NCBI GenBank assembly: GCA_900539735.1
Contig: UQDE01000025.1
Span: forward strand, 1 to 33,294
Source of the DNA: an uncultured Collinsella sp.
Lineage (GTDB): Bacteria > Actinomycetota > Coriobacteriia > Coriobacteriales > Coriobacteriaceae
Length of the DNA stretch: 33,294 bases
Reading direction: 5' to 3'
Shown: piece by piece, positions 25,538 to 31,869 of the stretch
Layout of the letters: each line of letters opens with the position of its first letter
How positions within the stretch are numbered: position 1 is the stretch's first letter
The notes under the pieces: model-generated
Databases searched by the model: none
Seen by the model: only the letters and a program-made list of their open reading frames with translations
What the model was told of the DNA's origin: nothing
Translations under genes and position numbers: made by a program

Positions 25538-25561
25538 GGCCTCCTACCTTTCTTTCGGGCC
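24297..25561. repeat. arcA direct repeat, copy 1 (1265 bp)
   Basis: This block matches 27385-28649 without gaps. I saw no difference in the stretches compared, and translations in several frames agree. It runs from the last two bases of the stop codon to 24 bases upstream of the ATG, then similarity drops sharply on both sides. Confidence 0.9.
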
Positions 25562-25612
25562 CTTGTCAGGGCCGATTCGTTAGCGCCCCTCCGTGTGAGG
25601 CGTTATTGCTGA
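25562..25612 (-). promoter_or_regulatory. arcA1 leader hairpins
   Basis: The leader can form GGCCC-TGACAA-GGGCC near the ribosome site and a CGCCTC/GGGGCG stem before it. The arcA2 leader forms equivalent hairpins from different bases. The shared structure suggests a role in message stability or translation. Confidence 0.45.
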
Positions 25613-25619
25613 CGACATA

Positions 25620-25648
25620 TTTATATCCAAAATCAGCTCATACTTCCA
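25620..25648 (-). promoter_or_regulatory. arcA1 promoter
   Basis: TATAAA (25625-25620) with TGGAAG (25648-25643) 17 bases upstream on the minus strand. The arcA2 promoter has the same layout (TATAAC, TGGAAT). The poor -35 fits a promoter that needs an activator. Confidence 0.65.
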
Positions 25649-25658
25649 CCTTGCCCCC

Positions 25659-25685
25659 GAACGGTTTTTTATAGGGGGTGAACGG
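25659..25685. promoter_or_regulatory. arcA1 operator: GAACGG direct repeats 21 bp apart
   Basis: GAACGG occurs at 25659-25664 and 25680-25685, a spacing of exactly 21 bp, or two helical turns. The nearer copy begins 11 bp beyond the end of the -35. The arcA2 promoter shows the same motif, spacing and distance, although the bases in between differ. A regulator bound to both would lie on one face of the DNA. Confidence 0.7.
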
Positions 25686-25835
25686 CATACACATATACTT
25701 CACGCATGGCACACTTCATCTTAATAAAGCGTATTTACGTGCTTAAACGCGTTTTAATCCTAAAATCAAATGGAACTAAACTTTGTTAAACCATCCTCAA
25801 ATTGCATATTTCCAATAAAGCTATGAATAGAATTA

Positions 25836-25849
25836 GCGGTTCACACCGC
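25836..25849. promoter_or_regulatory. GCGGT-TCAC-ACCGC palindrome
   Basis: A perfect 5-bp dyad between the proximal and distal operator candidates of arcA1. It shares GTTCAC with the distal motif ACCGTTCACC. Confidence 0.3.
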
Positions 25850-25912
25850 GTCTCAACCATTTTCATTTTTATTCAGAAAAAAGTTTGTCCTATTCATTTC
25901 TGATAAATAAAT

Positions 25913-25944
25913 TACCGTTTACCAGACGCTTGATACCGTTCACC
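25913..25944. promoter_or_regulatory. Distal arcA1 operator pair TACCGTTYACC
   Basis: TACCGTTTACC (25913) and TACCGTTCACC (25934) are again exactly 21 bp apart. They are the reverse complement of the proximal motif GGTGAACGG and sit about 255 bp upstream of it, so looping between the pairs is conceivable. Confidence 0.6.
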
Positions 25945-26022
25945 GGAAACTCAGTATAAGGCCCAGCGGATACCGCCTCGCTTTACGGCCCCATTTGTAA
26001 CAACTTGACTTCTCGGTATAGA

Positions 26023-26060
26023 AAAACGGACCCGCTTCACTAGGGAAACGGGTCCGTTTT
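26023..26060. terminator. Bidirectional terminator after the aminotransferase gene
   Basis: AAAACGGACCCG (26023-26034) and CGGGTCCGTTTT (26049-26060) are perfect 12-base complements. The A-run on one side and the T-run on the other let it work in both directions. It ends the aminotransferase transcript 50 bases after the stop codon. Confidence 0.9.
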
Positions 26061-26109
26061 CGATTATCTTCGGCTAATTTGGATAAGGCCCCCGAAGACC
26101 ATCGGAATC

Positions 26110-27234
26110 CTAGCGATCGAACTCCGCCAGTGCCTCCCCCAAAAGCCTCAGGCCCTCGCGCAGAACGTCCTCGCTCGCGCAGTAGCCCAGGCGTGCGCCG
26201 CAGGGAAGCTCAAAACGGCTACCGGGGACCAGCAGCACTCCCCTCTCGGACAGCAGGCGCCTGCAGAACTCCTCGTCATCCTCGGGAATATCCAGCTGGA
26301 TAAACGAGGTGGACACGCCCTGCGGGGCCGTCCAGGAAACGCGATGCTGCGTATCGATCCAAGCCTGCGCGATATCGCGGTTGCCAAACACGATCTTGCG
26401 ATTGCGCTCGAGAATCTTATCCTTGTGCTCAAGCACATAGGTCGCCAGAGCATCGTTGAACACGCCGCCGCAGATCATGGTGTAATCGCGATAGGTACGG
26501 ATGCGGTTGGACACCTCTTTGTCGGCCAGGATCCAGCCCACGCGGGCCGCAGGTGTCGAATAGGTCTTCGACAACGAGTTGGTGACAATGGCCCTCTCGT
26601 ACACGTCGACCATCGACATAAAGGACTCAGTGTTTTCGAGCGGCAGATATACCTCGTCGCACAGCACGTAGGCGCCCACCGAGCGGGCGATCTCGGCAAT
26701 CTGGCCGAGCATATCGGCATCGAGCACCGTACCGATGGGGTTAGATGCGTTGTTTATGCAGATAAGCTTGGTGTTGGGACGCACCAAGCGCTTGAGTTCC
26801 TCGATATCGGGCTTCCAGCCGAGTTCCTCGCGAAGCTCCCAATACTCGACCTCGGCGCCCAGCGTGCGCGGAATCTCGTAGAGCGGCGCGTAGGTGGGCC
26901 ACTCGGCGATAACATGGTCGCCGGGCTCGACCACAGCCATGATGGCGTTGAGGTTAGCGCCCGTGCAGCCATTGGTCTGCAGAATGCGGTCGGGATTGAC
27001 CTCGCGACGATACAGCTTGGCAACCACGGCCTTAAACTCCGGCGAGCCCTCGATCCAGCCGTAGTTCATCTTCTCGCGGTCCAGGCGCTCGTAGAACGTG
27101 GCGCCGTCCTGCTCATCGAGCGCGCGCAGCTCGCCCATGGTGAGCGACGAGATCGTCGACTGCGCGATGTCCCACGTGGCGCTCTTCTCCCAAACGTTGA
27201 GCCATTCCTCAACGCCAATCGTCTTGATGTCCAT
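26110..27234 (-). CDS. PLP-dependent aminotransferase, class I/II fold (ArcT-like by context)
   Basis: A 374-aa fold-type I aminotransferase. Visible features are NYGWIEGSPEFKAVVAKLY, QTNGCTGANLNAIMAV, the NNASNPIGT loop, LCDEVYLPL with the cofactor Asp, the Schiff-base Lys223 in SLSKTYSTPAARVGW, and a C-terminal Arg in GSRFELPCGARLGYC. The start at 27234 is fixed by AAGGAG 7 bases upstream; the frame stays open a further 18 codons. It lies between the two arcA copies. Transaminase-like ArcT proteins occur in some lactic acid bacterial arc operons, and related enzymes act on arginine derivatives, so a link to arginine metabolism is plausible but unproven. Confidence 0.88.
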   Translation of the reverse strand: MDIKTIGVEEWLNVWEKSATWDIAQSTISSLTMGELRALDEQDGATFYERLDREKMNYGWIEGSPEFKAVVAKLYRREVNPDRILQTNGCTGANLNAIMAVVEPGDHVIAEWPTYAPLYEIPRTLGAEVEYWELREELGWKPDIEELKRLVRPNTKLICINNASNPIGTVLDADMLGQIAEIARSVGAYVLCDEVYLPLENTESFMSMVDVYERAIVTNSLSKTYSTPAARVGWILADKEVSNRIRTYRDYTMICGGVFNDALATYVLEHKDKILERNRKIVFGNRDIAQAWIDTQHRVSWTAPQGVSTSFIQLDIPEDDEEFCRRLLSERGVLLVPGSRFELPCGARLGYCASEDVLREGLRLLGEALAEFDR

Positions 27235-27290
27235 GGCCAAGCTCCTTACAAAAGCAATCATCCAATCGTGTTGACGTTCCTCATACAAGA

Positions 27291-27322
27291 TTGGGGCGGT
27301 GCGAAAACCCGCACCGCCCCAA
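27291..27322 (-). terminator. Hairpin between arcA2 and the aminotransferase gene
   Basis: TTGGGGCGGTGCG-AAAACC-CGCACCGCCCCAA is a perfect 13-bp stem 62 bases after the arcA2 stop. TCTTGT follows on the minus strand, a weak T-run. Partial readthrough into the aminotransferase gene is possible, since no clear promoter separates them. Confidence 0.7.
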
Positions 27323-27383
27323 TGGGAGACATCTAATGGCAGCTAGATGTATATATTATGACCTGTACGGGTCCTTGAAGACC

Positions 27384-28625
27384 CTAGAGGTCCTCGCGCC
27401 AGAAGGGCATGCTCATGCAGCGCGGGCCGCCGCGGCCGCGGGAGAGCTCGGCGGAGGGCACGACGAGAAGGTCCAGGCCCTCCTTGTACAGCACGTCGTT
27501 GGTGACGGTGTTGCGGGCGTAGACGCAGATCTTGCCGGGCTCGACGCACAGGGTGTTGGAGCCGTCGTTCCACTGCTCGCGGGAGGCCGCGATCGGGTCG
27601 CCGCCGCCGCAGGGGATCAGCTTGACCTGGTCGACGCCGGTGGCGTCCTCCAGGACGTGCTCGAGGGTGTCCTCGATCAGGCGGATGTTCACGTCGCCCG
27701 GGTTCTTGCCGGCGGTCAGCTCGTAGACGCGCAGGGTGCCCATGATGGCGGGGTGGATCGTGAACTTATCGACGTCGATCTGGGTGAAGACCGTGTCGAG
27801 GTGCATGAAGGCGCGCGAGACCGGGATGTCGAAGGCCAGGATGCGCTCGACCTTGGAGTCGGAGTTCCAGAAGATGTTCTGGGCCATGACGTCGATCGCG
27901 GCGGCCTGGGTGCGCTGGGAGATGCCGACGGCGAGGGTCTTCTCGTTGATGTTCAGCACGTCGCCGCCCTCGGTGTGGAACTGGCAGTCGCGGCGGAAGT
28001 ACAGGGAGACGTCCTTGTAGTCGGGGTGGTACTTGAAGACGTACTTGCCGTACAGGGTCTCGCGGTTGCGGGTGACCGAGTACATGCGGTTGAGGTTGAC
28101 GCCCTCGCCGACGACCGCGAACGGGTCGCGGGTGAAGTAGAGGTTGGGCATCGGGTCGATGATCAGGTCGGACTCGGACTCGGAGTTGACCAGGGAGTCG
28201 AGGGTCGTGGACGCCGTGAGGGGCATGTCGATCTCGGCCTTGGTCATGCCGGCCATGGTCTTCTTGACGAACTCGAGGTTGTCCTCGATGGAGTCCAGCT
28301 TCTCGCGGACGATCTGCGGCATGTGCTGGCCGCGGATGCCGGCCTCGGCGATGTACTGGTCGGTGAACTCGGCGCGGGCGCCGGGGACCTGGTCGAACAC
28401 CTCGGCGACGAGGTTCTCGAGGTAGAGGACCTCCACGCCCTGGTCCCTCAGGATCTGGGCGAAGGTGTCGTGCTCCTGCTGCGCGACCTCCAGGAACGGG
28501 ACGTCGTCGAACAGGAGTCGCTCGAGCTCGTCGGGCGGCAGGTTGAGGAGCTCGTCGCCGGGACGGTGCAGGCAGACCTTCCTGAGCTTGCCGATCTCGG
28601 AAGGCACGTGCAGACCTTTCGTCAT
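27384..28625 (-). CDS. arcA: Arginine deiminase, copy 2
   Basis: A complete 413-aa arginine deiminase identical in protein sequence to copy 1, with the same catalytic residues (His275, Cys403, HTEGGD at 217-222). The stop is TAG instead of TAA. It is not followed by arcB but by a hairpin and the aminotransferase gene. The upstream 24 bases, including the ribosome site, match copy 1; beyond that, only short promoter elements are conserved. The lack of silent differences means either a very recent duplication or ongoing gene conversion; diverged flanks favour gene conversion. Both copies appear functional. Confidence 0.96.
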   Translation of the reverse strand: MTKGLHVPSEIGKLRKVCLHRPGDELLNLPPDELERLLFDDVPFLEVAQQEHDTFAQILRDQGVEVLYLENLVAEVFDQVPGARAEFTDQYIAEAGIRGQHMPQIVREKLDSIEDNLEFVKKTMAGMTKAEIDMPLTASTTLDSLVNSESESDLIIDPMPNLYFTRDPFAVVGEGVNLNRMYSVTRNRETLYGKYVFKYHPDYKDVSLYFRRDCQFHTEGGDVLNINEKTLAVGISQRTQAAAIDVMAQNIFWNSDSKVERILAFDIPVSRAFMHLDTVFTQIDVDKFTIHPAIMGTLRVYELTAGKNPGDVNIRLIEDTLEHVLEDATGVDQVKLIPCGGGDPIAASREQWNDGSNTLCVEPGKICVYARNTVTNDVLYKEGLDLLVVPSAELSRGRGGPRCMSMPFWREDL

Positions 28626-28649
28626 GGCCTCCTACCTTTCTTTCGGGCC
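27385..28649. repeat. arcA direct repeat, copy 2 (1265 bp)
   Basis: Second copy of the block at 24297-25561, offset by exactly 3088 bp and in the same orientation. Recombination between the two would delete arcA1's promoter region and the aminotransferase gene. Confidence 0.9.
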
Positions 28650-28700
28650 TTACTGGCCGAATGTATCAGCGCCCCTCCATATGGGACGCTGCTTGCTGAC
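28650..28700 (-). promoter_or_regulatory. arcA2 leader hairpins
   Basis: CAGCGTCCC pairs with GGGGCGCTG (one G-U pair) and GGCC-AGTAA-GGCC forms a second stem close to the ribosome site. The layout matches that of the arcA1 leader although the bases differ. Confidence 0.45.
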
Positions 28701-28707
28701 AGCTCTA

Positions 28708-28736
28708 GTTATATCCAAAAATCACCCGCAATTCCA
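28708..28736 (-). promoter_or_regulatory. arcA2 promoter
   Basis: TATAAC (28713-28708) and TGGAAT (28736-28731), with a 17-base spacer, are aligned with the arcA1 promoter. GGATATAA and AGGTGGAA are shared by both. Confidence 0.65.
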
Positions 28737-28746
28737 CCTCGCCCCC

Positions 28747-28773
28747 GAACGGTCAACAAAGTGCGATGAACGG
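28747..28773. promoter_or_regulatory. arcA2 operator: GAACGG direct repeats 21 bp apart
   Basis: GAACGG at 28747-28752 and 28768-28773, exactly 21 bp apart and 11 bp beyond the -35, as at arcA1. The 15 bases between the copies are largely different at the two loci, so the spacing is the conserved feature. Confidence 0.7.
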
Positions 28774-28810
28774 TATATCGCATGTGATTCCCCCATGATG
28801 TACTTCGGCG

Positions 28811-28853
28811 TTCTAAAGTAACTTTTCTAAGGTAAACGATCTTTTTTCTAAGG
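28811..28853. repeat. TTCTAARG direct repeats upstream of arcA2
   Basis: TTCTAAAG (28811), TTCTAAGG (28825) and TTCTAAGG (28846) lie 14 and 21 bp apart. The last two share the 21-bp spacing of the GAACGG sites. They are not present upstream of arcA1. Confidence 0.45.
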
Positions 28854-29079
28854 AATTAAGCTAGATTGCACAAATATTTTCATGTTTAGGAATTGCATAG
28901 CTAAAACGGTTTTCTGCATATATATGTCGTTTGTTCATGATTCAATTTGGATTCGATTATATTCAGCTCGCAATCATTCTTATTCATACATCCTCACCAA
29001 TTGAGTATGGATATAGATTGTTTCTAAACGAGTTGGGCAGTTAGTTGCATGCCTTGGCAGCGTAAGAAGTAGGTAAAGA

Positions 29080-29089
29080 TACCGTTCAC
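29080..29089. promoter_or_regulatory. TACCGTTCAC motif near the ppk promoter
   Basis: This matches the distal arcA1 operator motif and is the reverse complement of the arcA proximal motif. It lies 30 bp upstream of the ppk -35, where an activator could act. Only one copy is present. Confidence 0.4.
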
Positions 29090-29119
29090 GCGATACGTCC
29101 GTGCCACAGGTCGACTAAA

Positions 29120-29147
29120 TTGAGACAATAGTGAATAGTGTTAGGCT
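29120..29147 (+). promoter_or_regulatory. ppk promoter
   Basis: TTGAGA (29120-29125), a 16-base spacer and TAGGCT (29142-29147). The leader starting near 29154 includes part of the perfect hairpin GTCCCC-TGT-GGGGAC (29151-29165), whose right arm could be the ribosome site. Confidence 0.5.
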
Positions 29148-29176
29148 ACCGTCCCCTGTGGGGACTGAACGGACAG

Positions 29177-31756
29177 ATGCATATGCCGAGCAAAATCGAA
29201 AAGAAGCAAGCCGCCGCAAAGCTGCGCAAACCGCCGCGCGACTTCTCATACACGCAAAACCGAGAGCTCAGCTGGCTACGCTTTGACAACCGCGTGCTCG
29301 ACGAAGCCTTCGACGAAACCGTTCCGTTATTCGAGCGACTAAAGTTCGTCTCGATCTTCGAGTCCAACCTCGACGAGTTCCTTATGGTGCGCGTGGGCGG
29401 CCTGTCCGATCTGGCGGAGCTCAAAAAACAACCTGTCGACAACAAGAGCAATATGACCGCCTCCGAACAGGTCGATGCTGTCATGGCCGAAATGCCCGGG
29501 CTCCTTACCCGTTGGGAGTCCATCTTTAAGAGCATCGAGGGCAAGCTCGACACCTTGGGCGTTCACCGCGCCCACATCGATTCGCTTACGCCCGAGGAGC
29601 GCACCTTTGTAACCCGCTACTTCCAGGCCTACGTGTCGCCGGTCATCTCGCCGCTGGTCATCGATCCTCGCCACCCCTTCCCCAACCTGCGCAACGGCGC
29701 GCTCTATCTGGCCTGTGGTCTGGACGGCGCCACCGACGAGGAGAGCCTACTGGGCCTTATCGAGATTCCCGCCTCGATGAACCGCGTGGTCGAGATCCCC
29801 TCGCCCACCGGCACCTACTCCTACATCTTGCTCGAGGACGTCATCCTCGCCTGCCTGGACAGCTGCTTTGGCTCCTATAAGCCGCTGGATCGTGCGCTGA
29901 TCCGCGTCACCCGCAACGCCGACATCGATCCGGACGGCGAGGGCATCGAAGAGGAAGAGGACTACCGCCAGCACATGAAGCGCATTCTCAAGAAGCGCCT
30001 GCGCCTGCAGCCGGTAGTGCTCGCGGTCTCGGGGTCGCTCGAGAAGGCGACGCTCAAGACTATCCGCAAGGCGCTCGAGCTTTCGCGCCGCTCTGTCTTT
30101 ACCTGCGATATCCCGCTCAACCTGGGCTACGTCTTTGGCATTGAGGGCAAGATTCCCGAGCACCTGCGCAACGAGCTCCTCTTTACGCCGTTTAAGCCAC
30201 AGCCCAACCCCACCATCGACATGACCCGCTCCATCCGCGAGCAGGTGCTGCAGCACGACAAGCTGCTCTTCTACCCTTACGAGGCCATGAATCCGTTCCT
30301 GGATCTGGTACACGAGGCAGCCTACGATCCCGAGTGCATCTCGTTGCGCATCACGCTCTACCGCGTGGCCAAGCAGAGCCGCCTATGCGAGTCGCTGATC
30401 GATGCCGCCGAGAACGGCAAAGAGGTCACGGTGCTCATGGAGCTCCGCGCCCGCTTTGACGAGCAGAACAACATCGAGTGGGCCGAGCGTCTGGAAGAGG
30501 CAGGCTGCACCGTCATCTACGGCTCCGAAGGCTTTAAGTGCCACTCCAAGATCTGCCAGCTCACCTATCGCGAGGGCATGGCGCTCACCCGCCTCACGCT
30601 TTTGGGCACCGGCAACTTTAACGAGAAGACGGCCAAACTCTACAGCGACTTTATGCTCATGACAGCCCATCCCGGCATCGGTGAAGACGCCAACCTGTTC
30701 TTCCGCAATCTGTCGCTGGGCAACCTGCGCGGCGACTACCGCTTCCTGGGTGTGGCGCCCGTCGGACTGAAACCGCTCATCATGCGCGGGCTTGACCGCG
30801 AGATCCAGCGCGCCCTTGCCGGCGAGCCCGCCCGCGTGTTCTTTAAGCTCAACTCACTGACCGACCGCGAGGTTATCGACAAGATCGCCGAGGCATCGTG
30901 TGCCGGCGTGCGCGTAGACATGATCATCCGCGGCATCTCGTGCCTCAAGCCCGGTGTTCCGGGCAAGACCGAGAACGTGCATGTCCGCTCCATCGTCGGA
31001 CGCTTTTTGGAGCACGCGCGCGTCTATGCTTTCGGCGTGGACTCGGACATGATTTACCTGAGCTCAGCCGATATGATGACACGCAACACCGAGCACCGCG
31101 TGGAGATCGCCTTCCCCGTGCTCGACCCCACCTGCCGCGCCCTAGTGCACGAGTACATGGGCATGCAGCTGCGGGACAACGTGAAGGCCCGCAGCCTCAC
31201 GAGCGACGGCACCTGGGTCCCCGTGGAGCGTGCAGAGGGTGAAAAACCCTTCAACTCGCAGGAAGCTCTGCTGGAGCGTGCCTATCGCAACGCCGAGGCC
31301 GCCGCGCAACAGCGCGCACAGGAGAAGGAACGCGTAGCCGAGGAGGCTATTCAGGCCGAGGTTGAACATGGGGCAGCTGCCAAACCGAAAGCGGTTGCCG
31401 CTCCCCCGGTGAATGAGCCCGAGGCTGCCGCAGAGCCCGCCGTGGAGAAAGCGCCCGCGCCCGCTACCGCGACTCCGGGGCCCGCCGCCGAGGCAAAGCC
31501 CGCCCCTGCTCCTGAGCCGCAGCCGGCCGCACCCGAGGTTCAGAAGGTCCAGGCGACCGTCATTGAGCCCGAGCCTGCACCTGTACCTCGGCCCGAGCCT
31601 CAGGTCACCAAGCCCGCACCCGAGACGAGTGCCCGTCGCGATAAGCCCGCTGGCAAGACCAAGGCCATCGAGCGCCATCGCCCCGGCCGCGTGCGCATGG
31701 GTCTGGGCCTGATCGGCCTGGGTCTTAAGACGCTCATTACCGGCAAGACGAAATAG
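29177..31756 (+). CDS. ppk: Polyphosphate kinase 1 with a long C-terminal tail
   Basis: Makes inorganic polyphosphate from ATP, reversibly. The 859-aa product has the N-terminal FSYTQNRELSWLRFDNRVLDEA and two phospholipase D-like catalytic domains. The autophosphorylated His456 is in KCHSKICQL, and the second catalytic His613 is in EHARVYAFG. The core ends near residue 685. A tail of about 170 residues follows, rich in Ala, Pro, Glu and Lys, ending in a basic and glycine-rich segment (RHRPGRVRMGLGLIGLG). Typical PPK1 is about 700 aa, so the tail is extra. The start is ATG 29177 or 29183; the ribosome site is weak. Confidence 0.95.
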   Translation: MHMPSKIEKKQAAAKLRKPPRDFSYTQNRELSWLRFDNRVLDEAFDETVPLFERLKFVSIFESNLDEFLMVRVGGLSDLAELKKQPVDNKSNMTASEQVDAVMAEMPGLLTRWESIFKSIEGKLDTLGVHRAHIDSLTPEERTFVTRYFQAYVSPVISPLVIDPRHPFPNLRNGALYLACGLDGATDEESLLGLIEIPASMNRVVEIPSPTGTYSYILLEDVILACLDSCFGSYKPLDRALIRVTRNADIDPDGEGIEEEEDYRQHMKRILKKRLRLQPVVLAVSGSLEKATLKTIRKALELSRRSVFTCDIPLNLGYVFGIEGKIPEHLRNELLFTPFKPQPNPTIDMTRSIREQVLQHDKLLFYPYEAMNPFLDLVHEAAYDPECISLRITLYRVAKQSRLCESLIDAAENGKEVTVLMELRARFDEQNNIEWAERLEEAGCTVIYGSEGFKCHSKICQLTYREGMALTRLTLLGTGNFNEKTAKLYSDFMLMTAHPGIGEDANLFFRNLSLGNLRGDYRFLGVAPVGLKPLIMRGLDREIQRALAGEPARVFFKLNSLTDREVIDKIAEASCAGVRVDMIIRGISCLKPGVPGKTENVHVRSIVGRFLEHARVYAFGVDSDMIYLSSADMMTRNTEHRVEIAFPVLDPTCRALVHEYMGMQLRDNVKARSLTSDGTWVPVERAEGEKPFNSQEALLERAYRNAEAAAQQRAQEKERVAEEAIQAEVEHGAAAKPKAVAAPPVNEPEAAAEPAVEKAPAPATATPGPAAEAKPAPAPEPQPAAPEVQKVQATVIEPEPAPVPRPEPQVTKPAPETSARRDKPAGKTKAIERHRPGRVRMGLGLIGLGLKTLITGKTK

Positions 31757-31780
31757 TCGTTTGTAGAAGCAGTTTGTAGA
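31757..31780. repeat. Short tandem repeat after ppk
   Basis: GTTTGTAGAAGC occurs twice in tandem (13-bp period) just after the ppk stop codon. No function is evident. Confidence 0.6.
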
Positions 31781-31823
31781 AGCGCCCCGCATTTGAGGAA
31801 AGCCTCGGATGCGGGGCGCTTTT
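31781..31823 (+). terminator. ppk terminator
   Basis: AGCGCCCCGCAT pairs perfectly with ATGCGGGGCGCT, with an inner GAGG/CCTC pair. TTTT follows the stem. It lies 24 bases after the ppk stop and separates ppk from the methyltransferase gene. Confidence 0.9.
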
Positions 31824-31869
31824 CCCTGCTACCATGGTGCGAACAACAACGCGAATGACAGGCAGGAAT

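Larger units (their letters stand above)
25538..26109. other. Intergenic region upstream of arcA1
   Basis: These 572 AT-rich bases contain no gene. They hold the arcA1 leader and promoter, the GAACGG repeats, a distal pair of related sites, a possible plus-strand promoter (TTGATA 25930-25935, TATAAG 25955-25960) and a bidirectional terminator at 26023-26060. Confidence 0.75.
28626..29176. other. Divergent intergenic region between arcA2 and ppk
   Basis: These 551 bases contain no gene. They carry the arcA2 leader, promoter and operators, the TTCTAARG repeats, a long AT-rich stretch, a single TACCGTTCAC motif (29080-29089), and the ppk promoter and leader. Confidence 0.75.

Noticed and set aside
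24212..25612. Long open frame on the plus strand antisense to arcA1 (and its twin at 27291-28769)
   Set aside because: It mirrors the extreme G/C-ending codon use of arcA; its protein is Val/Gly/Asp/Leu-rich low complexity with no known motif, and it exists only because the sense gene rarely uses codons that give antisense stops.
24297..28649. Assembly artefact as the explanation for the identical arcA copies
   Set aside because: The flanks on both sides of each copy are different and each promoter is complete and distinct; the stop codons also differ. An artefact is unlikely, although only long reads would settle it.
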